DNA from: Ancylobacter polymorphus
Lineage (GTDB): Bacteria > Pseudomonadota > Alphaproteobacteria > Rhizobiales > Xanthobacteraceae
Reading direction: 5' to 3'
DNA: 64,000 bases
Assembly (NCBI RefSeq): GCF_022836935.1
Contig: NZ_CP083239.1
Location: forward strand, 372,001 to 436,000
The notes beneath the pieces were generated by a model. It saw only the letters and a program-made list of their open reading frames with translations. It was not told where the DNA came from and ran no database searches. Made by a program: the position numbers and the translations under genes. Shown piece by piece: positions 18,496 to 27,928 of the stretch; position 1 is the first letter of the stretch, and the number at the start of each line of letters is the position of its first letter.

Positions 18496-19698
18496 GTGAC
18501 AAAAACATCAAGCCTCACCTCTTCCGCCGCGTCGCCGGCGCTGTCTTCCCCGCCGGACACCCGCCGGCGCACGCTGGTGCTCTCCGGCCTCGCCCATGCG
18601 CTGCATGACGGCTACACCGACGCGATCTATGTGCTGCTTCCGGTCTGGCGGGCCGAGTTCGGGCTCGACTATGTCGCGCTCGCCCTGCTGCGCGGGCTCT
18701 ATGCCGGCGCCATGGCCGCGCTGCAGGTGCCGGCAAGCTGGCTGGCCGACCGCATGGGTGGGCGCGCGGTGCTGATCCTCGGCACGCTGATCGCCGCCGC
18801 GGGCTATGGGCTGGCCGGGTTCAGCGGCGGCGCGCTGGGGCTCTGCGCGGCGCTGTTCCTCGCCGGCGCCGGCTCCAGCGTCCAGCATCCCATTGCCTCC
18901 AGCGCCGTGTCCCGCGCTTATGGAACGGCCGCGCGCGGGCCGCTCGGCACCTATAATTTCAGCGGCGACCTCGGCAAGGCGGCTCTTCCGGCGGCGCTGT
19001 CCTTCGGGCTGTCCTTCGCGCCGTGGCGTCCCTCGCTCTGGCTGCTGGCGCTAGCGGGGATCGCGGTCGCCGGACTGATCGCCCTCTCCATGCCGAAGAT
19101 CGCGCCCGCTCCGCCCGCGCCCGCCACACGTGCCGCGTCATCGCGCGGCGGCAACGGCTTCCCGCTGCTGCTGGCCATCGGCGTGATCGATACCGGCGTG
19201 CGCATGGGCTTCCTCACCTTCCTACCCTTCCTGCTGCAGCTGAAGGACGCCTCGCAGCCGTTGATCGGCACAGCGCTGGCGCTGGTCTTCCTCGGCGGCG
19301 CGGCGGGCAAGCTCGTCTGCGGCTGGCTCGCCCAGCGCTGGGGCATTGTCGGGGTCACGCTCTGCACCGAAGCGCTGACGGCCCTGATGATCGTGCTCGC
19401 CGCCGTCCTTCCGCTGTGGGCTCTGCTGGTGCTCCTGCCGCTGCTGGGGCTCACCCTCAACGGCACGTCGTCGGTGCTCTATGGCACGGTGCCGGAACTG
19501 GCGCCGGCCGACCGCACCGAGCGGGCCTTCGCCATTTTCTACACCGGGGTGATCGGTTCCGGGGCGCTGGCGCCGCTGCTGTTCGGCGCGGTGGGCGACC
19601 AGGCCGGCCCGGTCATCGCCACGCTCGGAACCGCCGTCGCCGCCCTGATCAACCTGCCGCTCGCCCTCGCCCTCGGGCCGCGGCTGGCGCGGCAGTGA
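18496..19698 (+). CDS. MFS transporter, fosmidomycin-resistance-like
   Basis: About 400 residues from the GTG at 18496; a longer TTG start at 18460 is possible. Helices begin with LVLSGLAHALHDGYTDAIYV, a pattern shared with Fsr-type permeases, and ADRMGGRAVLILG is the MFS loop motif. The second half has six further helices. It probably exports a small organic compound from the cytoplasm. It is paired with the divergent LysR gene, suggesting inducible expression. Confidence 0.8.
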   Translation: MTKTSSLTSSAASPALSSPPDTRRRTLVLSGLAHALHDGYTDAIYVLLPVWRAEFGLDYVALALLRGLYAGAMAALQVPASWLADRMGGRAVLILGTLIAAAGYGLAGFSGGALGLCAALFLAGAGSSVQHPIASSAVSRAYGTAARGPLGTYNFSGDLGKAALPAALSFGLSFAPWRPSLWLLALAGIAVAGLIALSMPKIAPAPPAPATRAASSRGGNGFPLLLAIGVIDTGVRMGFLTFLPFLLQLKDASQPLIGTALALVFLGGAAGKLVCGWLAQRWGIVGVTLCTEALTALMIVLAAVLPLWALLVLLPLLGLTLNGTSSVLYGTVPELAPADRTERAFAIFYTGVIGSGALAPLLFGAVGDQAGPVIATLGTAVAALINLPLALALGPRLARQ

Positions 19699-19753
19699 GG
19701 GGTGGCCGTCACGCGATCAGATCCCCCGCGGGGAGACAGCGACAGGAAACGAC

Positions 19754-20188
19754 ATGACAGGCGATACGAACAGGCGGTTAGGCCAGTGCCATTGCGGGGC
19801 GGTGCGCTTCGCGGTAGCGCTCAGCGACGGCTTCAACTCGATCCGTCGCTGCACCTGCTCCTATTGCCGCATGCGCGGCGCGGTCGTCGCCATGGCCGAA
19901 ATGGGCGGGATCGAGATCCTGCAGGGGGAAGAGGTGCTGACCCGCTACCGTTTCCACACCGGTGCCGCGCAGCACTTCTTCTGTTCCCGCTGCGGGATCT
20001 ACACCCACCATCAGCGCCGCTCGAACCAGAGCCTGTACGCGGTCAACGTCGCCTGCCTCGACGGCGTCAGCCCCTTCGATTTCGCCGAGGTGCCGGTAAT
20101 GGACGGCATCAACCACACCAGCGACACCGGCAAGCCGACGCGCCGGGCTGGAACCCTGCGTTTCATTTCAGCAAGCTGTCCGTCATGA
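19754..20188 (+). CDS. GFA/CENP-V family zinc protein
   Basis: 144 residues. QCHCGAVRF, RCTCSYCRMRGA and FFCSRCGIYTHH supply the Cys pairs that bind zinc in the glutathione-dependent formaldehyde-activating (Gfa) family. Many members are not formaldehyde enzymes, so no reaction is assigned. The gene follows the MFS gene on the same strand after 55 bases and could share its transcript. The gap 20189-20386 after it holds nothing recognisable. Confidence 0.85.
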   Translation: MTGDTNRRLGQCHCGAVRFAVALSDGFNSIRRCTCSYCRMRGAVVAMAEMGGIEILQGEEVLTRYRFHTGAAQHFFCSRCGIYTHHQRRSNQSLYAVNVACLDGVSPFDFAEVPVMDGINHTSDTGKPTRRAGTLRFISASCPS

Positions 20189-20386
20189 ATCGGCAGGTCC
20201 TGTTATGGGCGGTTCACAGCGGCTATCGCGAATGACCCGCTTGGGGCCGTCAGCGGACCGACCGAATTGGGCTGCCGCTGTAGAAAATAGCCACCGTTCT
20301 GCAGCCGCCTCCATCGGCCAATGTCCTCCTCGCGCTGCATTTCCGCCCCTGGCGCCAACGGCCGCATTCGCGCGTGGGGGGGTGAA

Positions 20387-21238
20387 CTATGCTTTCACCG
20401 CTCCGGCCGTCAGTCCCGCCACGAAATGCTTCTGCATCAGGAAGAACAGGCACACCGGCGGCAAGGCGGCGAAGAGCGCCGCGGAGGAAATAAGGTTCCA
20501 GGCCGTCAGCCACTCGCCCTTGAGGCCGGCGATGCCGAGCGTCAGCGGCTTGGCGGAATCGCTCTGCACCAGCACCAGCGCCCAGAAATAGTCGTTCCAG
20601 ACAAAGGTGAAGATCAGCACGGCCAGTCCCGCGAGCGCCGGGCGCAGCAGCGGCAGTACGATGCGGCGCAGGATCTGCATCTCGGTGGCCCCCTCGATGC
20701 GCGCCGCCTCGAACAACTCGTTGGGCAGCGAGATGATGAAGTTGCGCAGGAACAGGGTGGCGAACCCCGTCTGGAACGCGGTGTGGAACAGCACCAGCCC
20801 CCACACGGTGTCATAGAGCCCGACCCCCAGCACCATGTTGCGCACCGGGATCATCAGGATCTGGTAGGGGATGAAATTGCCGCCGATGAACATCGCGAAC
20901 AGCAAGGTACTGCCGGGGATGCGGTATTTCGCCAGCGCCACAGCAGCCATGGTGGCGAGGATCAGCACCAGCACCACCGTGGTGCCGGTAACCGTGACGC
21001 TGTTGAGGAAGAACCCCCACATCGGCGAGGTCGCGAACATTTCACGGTAATTATCGACCAATGCGAAGCGCGACGGCGCGCCCCAGTAATTGCCTTCCAA
21101 CAGGTCCGACTGCGAGCGGATCGCCGTCATCATGATGGCGAGGAGCGGCAGCATCCACACCAGCATCGCCGCATAGAGCGCCAAGCGATAGCCCAGGCGC
21201 ACGCCGGCGGAGCGTTCAGTGACCGGGGTGGGATACAT
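20387..21238 (-). CDS. Carbohydrate ABC transporter permease (second)
   Basis: 283 residues with six membrane helices. The EAA loop reads LPNELFEAARIEGATEMQIL RRIVLPLLRPAL, as in CUT1 MalG/UgpE-type permeases. The start overlaps the preceding permease stop by 1 base. It is the last gene of the solute-binding protein/permease/permease run on the minus strand. Confidence 0.93.
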   Translation of the reverse strand: MYPTPVTERSAGVRLGYRLALYAAMLVWMLPLLAIMMTAIRSQSDLLEGNYWGAPSRFALVDNYREMFATSPMWGFFLNSVTVTGTTVVLVLILATMAAVALAKYRIPGSTLLFAMFIGGNFIPYQILMIPVRNMVLGVGLYDTVWGLVLFHTAFQTGFATLFLRNFIISLPNELFEAARIEGATEMQILRRIVLPLLRPALAGLAVLIFTFVWNDYFWALVLVQSDSAKPLTLGIAGLKGEWLTAWNLISSAALFAALPPVCLFFLMQKHFVAGLTAGAVKA

Positions 21239-22122
21239 CAGGCGCCCCTCTGTTCACGACGCAGCGTGTGCCGCAGGAAGAAGGCGATGTAGACGCTCAT
21301 GATGAGGAACAGCACCGTGGCGATGGCGGCGCCATAGCCGGCGCGGTAGCTAAAGATGGTGGCGTCGTACATCTGATAGGCGAGGACGGTGGAACTGCCA
21401 TAGGGCCCGCCCTGCGTCATCACCGCGATGAGGTCGAAATTCCGCAGCGAGCCGATCACCGTGATGATCGTCGCCACGAAGGAGACGGCGCGCAGCTGCG
21501 GCAGCACGATGTGGCGCAGCAGCGTCCAGCCGGAGGCGCCGTCAATCCGGCCCGCAGCGATCAGTTCGCCGTCGAGCTGGGAAAGCCCGGCGAGGAACAG
21601 CACCAGGCAGAAGGCGGTCTGCGCCCACAGCGCGGCGAAGACGATGCCGAAAGTGACGAAATGCTCGTCGGAGAGAATGGCGAAGGGTTCGAAGCCGAAG
21701 AAACGCATCACTATGGCGAGGATGCCGAAGGTCGGGTCGTAGAACCAGGTGAACACTACACCGATGATGACATTGGCCAGCACCAGCGGGATGAAGAACA
21801 CGGATTTGACGATGCGCATCTCGCCGAGCGGCTGGTTGAGAAACAGCGCGAGCGCGAGACCGAACACCGGCGCCAGAAGAAACAGAACGATCCAGATGAT
21901 GTTGTTCTTCAATGAGGTGAAGAACTGCGCGTCGGCGAACAGTTCCCGGTAATTGTCCAGCCCGACGAAGGTGGCCGGACCCGTGCCGTCCCACTCATAG
22001 AAGCTGATGGCGATGCTCTGGAGGATCGGCCAGACGATCATCATCAGGAACAGCGCCAGCGGCAGCAGCAGCAGGAGGATTGGCGTCAGCCAGGACTGGT
22101 TTCGGCGCCAGATGCGCAGCAT
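21238..22122 (-). CDS. Carbohydrate ABC transporter permease (first)
   Basis: 294 residues, six helices. The EAA loop LIAAGRIDGASGWTLLRHIV and an N-terminal helix ending in IAISFYEWDG are typical of MalF/UgpA-type CUT1 permeases. It forms the membrane channel with the second permease and lies 70 bases after the solute-binding protein. Confidence 0.93.
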   Translation of the reverse strand: MLRIWRRNQSWLTPILLLLLPLALFLMMIVWPILQSIAISFYEWDGTGPATFVGLDNYRELFADAQFFTSLKNNIIWIVLFLLAPVFGLALALFLNQPLGEMRIVKSVFFIPLVLANVIIGVVFTWFYDPTFGILAIVMRFFGFEPFAILSDEHFVTFGIVFAALWAQTAFCLVLFLAGLSQLDGELIAAGRIDGASGWTLLRHIVLPQLRAVSFVATIITVIGSLRNFDLIAVMTQGGPYGSSTVLAYQMYDATIFSYRAGYGAAIATVLFLIMSVYIAFFLRHTLRREQRGA

Positions 22123-22192
22123 GGGAACCTCGGGCGAGAAGGGACGGGTCGCCCCGCCGATAGGGGCCCGCCATGGCGGGCCCCGGCCGCGT

Positions 22193-23452
22193 TCAGTTGA
22201 AGATGCGCTTGCGGGCCGCGTCCAGCCGCTCGAGGATCGCGTCCTCGCGGTCGGGCTTGGCGAGGAACTCCTGGAAGCCCTTCATGCCGACCTGCGCCAT
22301 TTCCGGGTCGGTGTCGCGGTCATAGAACTGCGACGAGCCGGCGGAATTGCGTACCTGTTCCATCTGCACCGAGGCGAAATCATTCGGGTCGATCTGGATA
22401 TCGGTGCGCGCGGGCACCACCGAGCCGCCCTTAGCGAAGGCCGAGAGGTTCTCCGGCTGGGCGAGGAAGGCGAGGAACTTCAGCGCCAGCTCCTTGTTCT
22501 TCGCGCCTTTGGGAATGCCGACGCCGTTGATCGAGACCTGCTCGATATTGGGCACGGAAGGATCGACCGTCGGGAACGGGAAGAAGCCGATGTTCTTGCG
22601 GGCTTCCTCGGGCAGCGAAGTCAGCACATAGGGGCCGAGCAGATACATCGCCGCCTTGCCCTGCGCCAGGAACGGGATCGCTTCCTGCCAGCCATAGGAG
22701 GAGGCATTATCGAGGAAATAGCCCTTCTCGATCGGCACGCGCCAGGTGTCGAACACCTTCTTCATGCGCGGATCGGTGTAGCTTTCCTGCCCGTTCATCA
22801 GGCCCATGTAGAAATCGAGGCCGTTGATACGCTTGGTGAGATAGTCGAACCACAGCGCATTGGCCCAGAGGTCGCGCGTGCCGATGGTGAACGGCACGAT
22901 GCCGGCCGCCTTCGCTTTCTCGGCGATCGCCATCAGCTCGTCCCACGTCTTGGGCGGCTCGACGCCGAGCTTGGCGAACACTTCCTTGTTGTAGAAGAAG
23001 CCCCAGGTGTTGAAATTGGTGGGCATCATATACTGCTTGCCGTTGTCCGTGACGGCGGCAAGGAAGGGCTCCATCGGCTTCTCAAGCTTGTTCTGCGTGT
23101 AGAAGCCGCTGATATCGGTGAACAGGTCGCGCTTGGTGAAGGCGCGCATGCGGGCGCCGGTGAACCAGAAGGCTACGTCCGGCGGGCTGGCGACAAGGAA
23201 GTTGCGGATCGAGGTCTTGTAGGATTCGACGTCGCTGTAATTGACGGTGACCTTGACGCCGGGATTGGCGGCCTCGAAATCGGCGACGATCTTGTTCATC
23301 GCCGCCTTCTGCCCGGCGCCGCTGCGATCGGTGTTGATCACCAGCGTTTCCTGGGCCGCCGCCGGGGTGGCGAAGGGGTGGAGCAGGCCGCAGGCGAGGG
23401 CAAGCGCACCCGCCCCCATGAGCAGGGCGCGACGCGGCAGGGAAAGCGTCAT
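22193..23452 (-). CDS. Extracellular sugar-type solute-binding protein
   Basis: 419 residues from the ATG at 23452, chosen because GGAGG lies exactly 7 bases before it; the ATG two codons earlier is too close. The signal sequence RRALLMGAGALALACG ends near TPAAAQE. The mature part (DFEAANPGVKVTVNYSDVES, then FWFTGARMRAF) is a family 1 carbohydrate-binding protein. It captures the substrate in the periplasm for the two permeases downstream. A copy of the TetR palindrome sits about 120 bases upstream. Confidence 0.92.
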   Translation of the reverse strand: MTLSLPRRALLMGAGALALACGLLHPFATPAAAQETLVINTDRSGAGQKAAMNKIVADFEAANPGVKVTVNYSDVESYKTSIRNFLVASPPDVAFWFTGARMRAFTKRDLFTDISGFYTQNKLEKPMEPFLAAVTDNGKQYMMPTNFNTWGFFYNKEVFAKLGVEPPKTWDELMAIAEKAKAAGIVPFTIGTRDLWANALWFDYLTKRINGLDFYMGLMNGQESYTDPRMKKVFDTWRVPIEKGYFLDNASSYGWQEAIPFLAQGKAAMYLLGPYVLTSLPEEARKNIGFFPFPTVDPSVPNIEQVSINGVGIPKGAKNKELALKFLAFLAQPENLSAFAKGGSVVPARTDIQIDPNDFASVQMEQVRNSAGSSQFYDRDTDPEMAQVGMKGFQEFLAKPDREDAILERLDAARKRIFN

Positions 23453-23570
23453 TGTCATTCCTCCGTTGCTGGGCCGGTTTCGATCTCGCATCCACATTTC
23501 TCGGGACGCTTCAAATGCGCGGCAAGGGTGCGGCCCATCGCTTGTCGCGTCTCATGCCAGAGAACTCTAG

Positions 23571-23591
23571 ACTTACTTATCGATAAGTCAA
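23571..23591. promoter_or_regulatory. TetR-type operator, site 1
   Basis: ACTTATCGATAAGT (23575-23588) is a perfect 14-base palindrome, flanked by ACTTACT/AGTCA. It lies between the ABC ATPase and the solute-binding protein gene, upstream of the latter, and shares its core with site 2 at 24817 and arms with site 3 at 26260. Confidence 0.75.
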
Positions 23592-23625
23592 TTTCGGGTC
23601 CAGCCTGCCACGCCCGAGGCGGGGG

Positions 23626-24681
23626 TCAACTGATGCGGCGCCCCGTTGTCCGGTCGAACAGATGCACCTGATCCGCATCGGGCAGGACGCGGATTTTCTC
23701 GCCCGGCCGGACGGCGACGCGGCTGCGGAACAGACAGTTGAACTCGGCACCGCCGACGCGGACCAGCACCTCGGTCTCCGAGCCCGTGGGCTCGACAACC
23801 ACCACATCGGCCTCGACGCCGGCGTCGTCGATGCGGAAATGCTCGGGGCGCACGCCATAGACCGCCTCACCCTGTGGGGCCGCCTGCCACCGCCGGCCCG
23901 CCGGAAGCACCAGCCGGTCGCCGGCGCGAAACGCGCCGTTCTCGAACTGCCCTTCGAGAAAGTTCATGCTGGGCGAGCCGATGAAGCCGGCGACGAACTG
24001 ATTGTCCGGGCGATCATAGAGGTCGAGCGGCGCGCCGATCTGCTCGATCACCCCGTCGCGCATCACCACGATCTTGTCCGCCATCGTCATCGCCTCGATC
24101 TGGTCATGGGTGACGTAGACGGTGGTGGTCTTGAGCCGCTGCTGCAGTTCCTTGATTTCCGCCCGCATGGCGACGCGCAGCTTGGCGTCCAGGTTGGAGA
24201 GCGGCTCGTCGAACAGGAACACCTGCGGGTCGCGGACGATGGCGCGCCCCATGGCGACGCGCTGGCGCTGGCCGCCGGAGAGCTGGCGCGGATAGCGGTC
24301 GAGCAGCGGCATCAGGCCGAGGATCTGCGCCGCCTTTTCGACCCGCTGGCGGATTTCCTCTTTCGGCGCGCTGCGCAGCGACAGGGCGAAGGCCATGTTC
24401 TCGTAGATCGACATGTGCGGGTAGAGCGCGTAGCTCTGGAACACCATGGCGATGTCGCGATCCTTCGGCGACACGTCGTTGACCACGCGCGTGCCGATCT
24501 GGATCTCGCCGGCCGTCGCCTTCTCAAGCCCGGCGATGGTACGCAGGAGCGTTGATTTTCCGCAGCCGGACGGGCCGACGAGGATGACGAACTCCCCGTC
24601 CGCAATGTCGACCGAAACGCCCCGCAGAATATGGGTTTCCCCGAACTTCTTGTGGACGTCGCGGATGGTCACCGATGCCAT
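23626..24681 (-). CDS. Sugar ABC transporter ATPase (UgpC/MsmK type)
   Basis: 351 residues from the ATG at 24681; the longer frame to 24741 adds an unlikely Cys-rich leader. Walker A GPSGCGKST near residue 40, signature LSGGQRQRVAMGRA, Walker B VFLFDEPLSNLDAKL and the switch His in VTHDQ are intact. The C-terminal TOBE-like domain (GVRPEHFRI) marks it as a CUT1 ATPase. It energises the two downstream permeases. Confidence 0.93.
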   Translation of the reverse strand: MASVTIRDVHKKFGETHILRGVSVDIADGEFVILVGPSGCGKSTLLRTIAGLEKATAGEIQIGTRVVNDVSPKDRDIAMVFQSYALYPHMSIYENMAFALSLRSAPKEEIRQRVEKAAQILGLMPLLDRYPRQLSGGQRQRVAMGRAIVRDPQVFLFDEPLSNLDAKLRVAMRAEIKELQQRLKTTTVYVTHDQIEAMTMADKIVVMRDGVIEQIGAPLDLYDRPDNQFVAGFIGSPSMNFLEGQFENGAFRAGDRLVLPAGRRWQAAPQGEAVYGVRPEHFRIDDAGVEADVVVVEPTGSETEVLVRVGGAEFNCLFRSRVAVRPGEKIRVLPDADQVHLFDRTTGRRIS

Positions 24682-24816
24682 GGGGAAGGTCTCACGATCC
24701 TGGATTCGCCACCCGAGGCAGGCGTGGCACTGCGTTTCCACTGCGCCTCTTAGGCCTTGCCGGGCCGACGCTCGTCCAGAGAGCTAGCATTGACCTTGGA
24801 GGCGGTCAATGCAAAG

Positions 24817-24834
24817 TTACTTATCGATAAGTAA
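24817..24834. promoter_or_regulatory. TetR-type operator, site 2
   Basis: TTACTTATCGATAAGTAA is a perfect 18-base palindrome in the gap between the ABC ATPase (leftward) and the MaoC-like gene (rightward). It can control both. It ends 18 bases before the MaoC start. Confidence 0.8.
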
Positions 24835-24852
24835 GTTTTCTGGGGAGGCCGC

Positions 24853-25362
24853 ATGACCGTTGACGCAACGACACTTCTTTCGCCTGCCGGCGCGCTGCCG
24901 CCCGGTCTTTACGGCTATGACGACCTCTCCGAAGGAGCTTTCTTCCTCACCTCCGGCGTCACCGTCACCGAAGCCCATATCGTCGGCTATGCCGGCATCT
25001 CCGGCGATCTGTTCGACGTGCATATGGACGATGCCTTCGCGCGCGAGCAGGGCTTTCCCGGCCGCATCGCCCATGGCCTGCTGGGCCTCGCCCTGATCGA
25101 CGGGCTGAAGACCCGTTGCCCGGTCAGGCTGCAGGGAATCGCGACGCTGTCGTGGAACTGGTCGTTCAAGGCGCCAATCCTGATCGGCGACCGCATCGCC
25201 GCACGCTTCGATGTGTACGCCAAGCGCCCGACCCGCCGCGCCGACCGGGGCATCGTCAGCTTTAACGTGAACGTCGTGAACCAGAATGGCGAGGTGGTGC
25301 AGGAAGGGCAGACCCTGCTGATGATGGGGGGACGAAAAACGAGCGACGCGGCATCGGCTTGA
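24853..25362 (+). CDS. MaoC-like (R)-enoyl-CoA hydratase family protein
   Basis: 169 residues, ATG preceded by GGGGAGG. GYAGISGDLFDVHMDDAFAR and FPGRIAHGLLGL are the hydratase 2 motif with the catalytic Asp and His of MaoC/PhaJ hot-dog-fold enzymes that add water to enoyl-CoA. Only a single domain is present. It is the first gene of the rightward unit and is followed by the TetR regulator. A CoA-dependent step here fits the CoA-transferase gene downstream. Confidence 0.88.
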   Translation: MTVDATTLLSPAGALPPGLYGYDDLSEGAFFLTSGVTVTEAHIVGYAGISGDLFDVHMDDAFAREQGFPGRIAHGLLGLALIDGLKTRCPVRLQGIATLSWNWSFKAPILIGDRIAARFDVYAKRPTRRADRGIVSFNVNVVNQNGEVVQEGQTLLMMGGRKTSDAASA

Positions 25363-25431
25363 CCGATTGCCGCCGCTTGCTCATCTGTTTGCAGCACGCG
25401 AATACGCCGCGTGAGTGGGAGTTATCAGCCG

Positions 25432-26100
25432 ATGGCGCGCAAGGCCGGCGGAGAGACGGTGGCACCGAGCCGCCTGTCGATGCGCGACAACATCAAGAAG
25501 GTGGCGACCGAACTGCTGATCCGCCACGGCTATCACGGCACCAGCTTTCGCCACATCGCCGACCGGCTCGATATCACCACGACCAATATCCACTACCATT
25601 TCGGCAACAAGGAAAAGCTGGTCGAGGAGGTCGTGCGCGACTACGTCACCAGCACCTGCGCCAAACACAAGGCGATCTGGGAAGCGCCGGACCGTTCGCT
25701 GCCGCAGAAGCTGATGGACGTCGCCGTCTTCAACCGCACCCGCTACAAGGCGTTCAACCGCGGCCGCAAGAGCGGGCAGCCCTGGAGCCTCATCGGGCGG
25801 CTGCGTCTGGAAGGCGAAGTGCTGAGCCCGGGCGCGCGCGAATCACTCGCCTCGTTCACCGACAATGTGCAGGCCGCCGTCCGCGTCGCGGTGCAGATCG
25901 CCTATGACCGCGGCGAACTCGTCAGCGACGCGCCGCTGGACGACATCGCCTTTCTCTTGGTGAACATCGTCAACAGTTCGTCGGTCTTCACCCAGGACGC
26001 CGGCAATTTCGAGCGGCTGGAACAGTTCTTCGAGGCTTTCTCGCGGGTGATGCTCTCCGCCTACGCGCCTGTGAGCCGACCGGACGTCGCGGCCCAGTAA
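25432..26100 (+). CDS. TetR-family regulator of the cluster
   Basis: 222 residues from ATG 25432 (a GTG at 25411 is possible but has no ribosome site). NIKKVATELLIRHGYHGTSF and DRLDITTTNIHYHFGNKEKL form the TetR helix-turn-helix. The C-terminal ligand domain has no recognised substrate signature. The gene follows the MaoC gene by 69 bases. With the three palindromes at 23571, 24817 and 26260, it is probably an autoregulating repressor of the transporter and catabolic genes. Confidence 0.9.
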   Translation: MARKAGGETVAPSRLSMRDNIKKVATELLIRHGYHGTSFRHIADRLDITTTNIHYHFGNKEKLVEEVVRDYVTSTCAKHKAIWEAPDRSLPQKLMDVAVFNRTRYKAFNRGRKSGQPWSLIGRLRLEGEVLSPGARESLASFTDNVQAAVRVAVQIAYDRGELVSDAPLDDIAFLLVNIVNSSSVFTQDAGNFERLEQFFEAFSRVMLSAYAPVSRPDVAAQ

Positions 26101-26259
26101 CCTCCGGCGCCGTCCCGTCCCGCACCACCGCGCCCTTCTCACGTCATTCTCGCCCTTGCGCCGAAGAGCCGCCTTGCCATGCAGGGCGGTCCCGGGCGCA
26201 GCACCGCCGTTGCGCGGGAAGGTCGTCTCAAGCACAGGGTTGCGGATGTGCGGATTCTG

Positions 26260-26277
26260 ACTTACTGATAAGTAAGT
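26260..26277. promoter_or_regulatory. TetR-type operator, site 3
   Basis: ACTTACT-GATA-AGTAAGT: 7-base arms as in sites 1-2 but with a 4-base instead of 8-base centre. It lies 42 bases before the CoA-transferase start. The shorter centre may change affinity. Confidence 0.65.
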
Positions 26278-26318
26278 TTAGAGGCAATTGGTGCCTTCCA
26301 TCCTTCTGGAGTCTTGGG

Positions 26319-27908
26319 ATGAATATCCTCACGGCGTCGGCCGCAGCGGCGCTCGTGCGCGATGGCGACACGATTCTCATCGGCGGTTCCGGGTCCGGAC
26401 ACGCGGTACCGGAAGCTCTCATCGCCGCCGTCGAACTGCGTTTCCTGGCCGAACAGCAGCCGCGCCGCCTGACCACGATCCACCCCGTTGGTCTCGGCAA
26501 TCGCGGCGAGGCTGGCGCCTCGCGCTTCGCCCATGACGGCCTGATCCGCCGCGTGGTCTGCGGCACTGTGGTCGACGCGCCGCCTCTGGCCGCCATGGCG
26601 AGCCGCGACGCGATCGAGTGCTACACCCTGCCCCAGGGCGCCCTGTCCCAGCTGATCCGCGAGATCGCCGCCGGCCGGCCGGGGCTGCTGACCCATGTCG
26701 GGCTGCACACCTTCGTCGATCCCCGCCTCGCCGGCGGCAAGCAGAGCCGAGCCTGCTCCGAGGACCTCGTGGAGCTGGTCACGCTGAAGGACCGCGAATG
26801 GCTGTTCTACAAGCCCTTCCCCATCGACGTCGCCTTCCTGCGCGGGACCACTGCCGATGAGGATGGCAACATCTCGATGGAGGACGAGGCGATCTTCGGC
26901 GAGATGCTCTCCATGGCGCAGGCCACGCGGCGCCTTGGCGGGCTGGTGATCGTGCAGGTCAAGCGCCTCGCGCGACGCGGCACGCTGCCCGCCAAGACGG
27001 TGAAAATCCCCGGCATGCTGGTGGACGCCGTTGTGGTCGATGCCGAGCAGAAGCAGACCTACCAGACCTTCTTCGATCCCGCCTTCGCCGGCCAACTCCG
27101 CATGCCGCTGGAAGGCTTCCCGCGCCTGCCGCTCGACGAGCGCAAGATCGTCGCCCGGCGTTGCGCGATGGAATTGCGGCGGGGCGCCGTCTGCAACATC
27201 GGATCGGGCATCTGCACCGGCATCGGCCTTGTGGGCGCCGAGGAGGGGCTGCTCGACGAGGTGGTGCTCACCAATGAACAGGGACTGATCGGCGGCGCGC
27301 CGGCCTCCGGCCTCGATGCGGGCGCGGCGCGCAACTATTGGGCGATGATCGACCAGCCCTACCAGTTCGATTTCTATGATGGCGGCGGGCTCGACATCGC
27401 TTTCCTCTCCGCGGTGGAGGTCGACCGCGCCGGCAATGTGAACATCAGTCGCTTCGCCGGCCGGGTCGTCGGCATTGGCGGCTTCGTCAACATCAGCCAG
27501 AACGCGCGCACCATGGTGTTCGGCGGCACCTTCACCGCCGGAGGCCTGAAGGTGCGGGCCGAGAATGGCGAACTCGTCATCGTCGAGGAAGGCAAGCACC
27601 GCAAATTCGTCGAGGCCGTCGAGCAGGTCGCCTATAGCGGCCCCTATGGACGCTCCCGCGGCCAGACCACGCTGTTCGTCACCGAGCGCGCGGTGTTCCG
27701 CACCGGTGAGGATGGGATCGAACTGATCGAGATCGCCCCCGGCATCGATCTGGAGCGCGACGTGCTCGGCCAGATGGCCTTCACCCCCCGCATCGCTCCA
27801 ACGCTCAAGTGCATGGATGCACGCCTCTTCCGTCCCGAGCCGATGGGAATCGCCGCCGACATGCCGGGCGACTGGCGCGTGCACGATCGGCTGCGCTCCG
27901 CCTCGTGA
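26319..27908 (+). CDS. Acyl-CoA:acetate/3-oxoacid CoA-transferase (YdiF-like)
   Basis: 529 residues, alpha and beta halves fused. VRDGDTILIGGSGSGHAVPE opens the N-terminal half and VLTNEQGLIGGAP near residue 319 carries the glutamate expected to form the glutamyl-CoA intermediate of class I transferases. It moves CoA between carboxylic acids in the cytosol. It starts the right-hand catabolic operon, with a TetR-type palindrome upstream and the DUF993 gene 20 bases downstream. The real acid substrate is unknown. Confidence 0.9.
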   Translation: MNILTASAAAALVRDGDTILIGGSGSGHAVPEALIAAVELRFLAEQQPRRLTTIHPVGLGNRGEAGASRFAHDGLIRRVVCGTVVDAPPLAAMASRDAIECYTLPQGALSQLIREIAAGRPGLLTHVGLHTFVDPRLAGGKQSRACSEDLVELVTLKDREWLFYKPFPIDVAFLRGTTADEDGNISMEDEAIFGEMLSMAQATRRLGGLVIVQVKRLARRGTLPAKTVKIPGMLVDAVVVDAEQKQTYQTFFDPAFAGQLRMPLEGFPRLPLDERKIVARRCAMELRRGAVCNIGSGICTGIGLVGAEEGLLDEVVLTNEQGLIGGAPASGLDAGAARNYWAMIDQPYQFDFYDGGGLDIAFLSAVEVDRAGNVNISRFAGRVVGIGGFVNISQNARTMVFGGTFTAGGLKVRAENGELVIVEEGKHRKFVEAVEQVAYSGPYGRSRGQTTLFVTERAVFRTGEDGIELIEIAPGIDLERDVLGQMAFTPRIAPTLKCMDARLFRPEPMGIAADMPGDWRVHDRLRSAS

Positions 27909-27928
27909 ACCTCAGCAGGGAAAACGCC

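Noticed and set aside
22007..23671. A 554-residue plus-strand frame over the SBP gene
   Set aside because: His/Arg/Gly-rich antisense shadow of a clear solute-binding protein.
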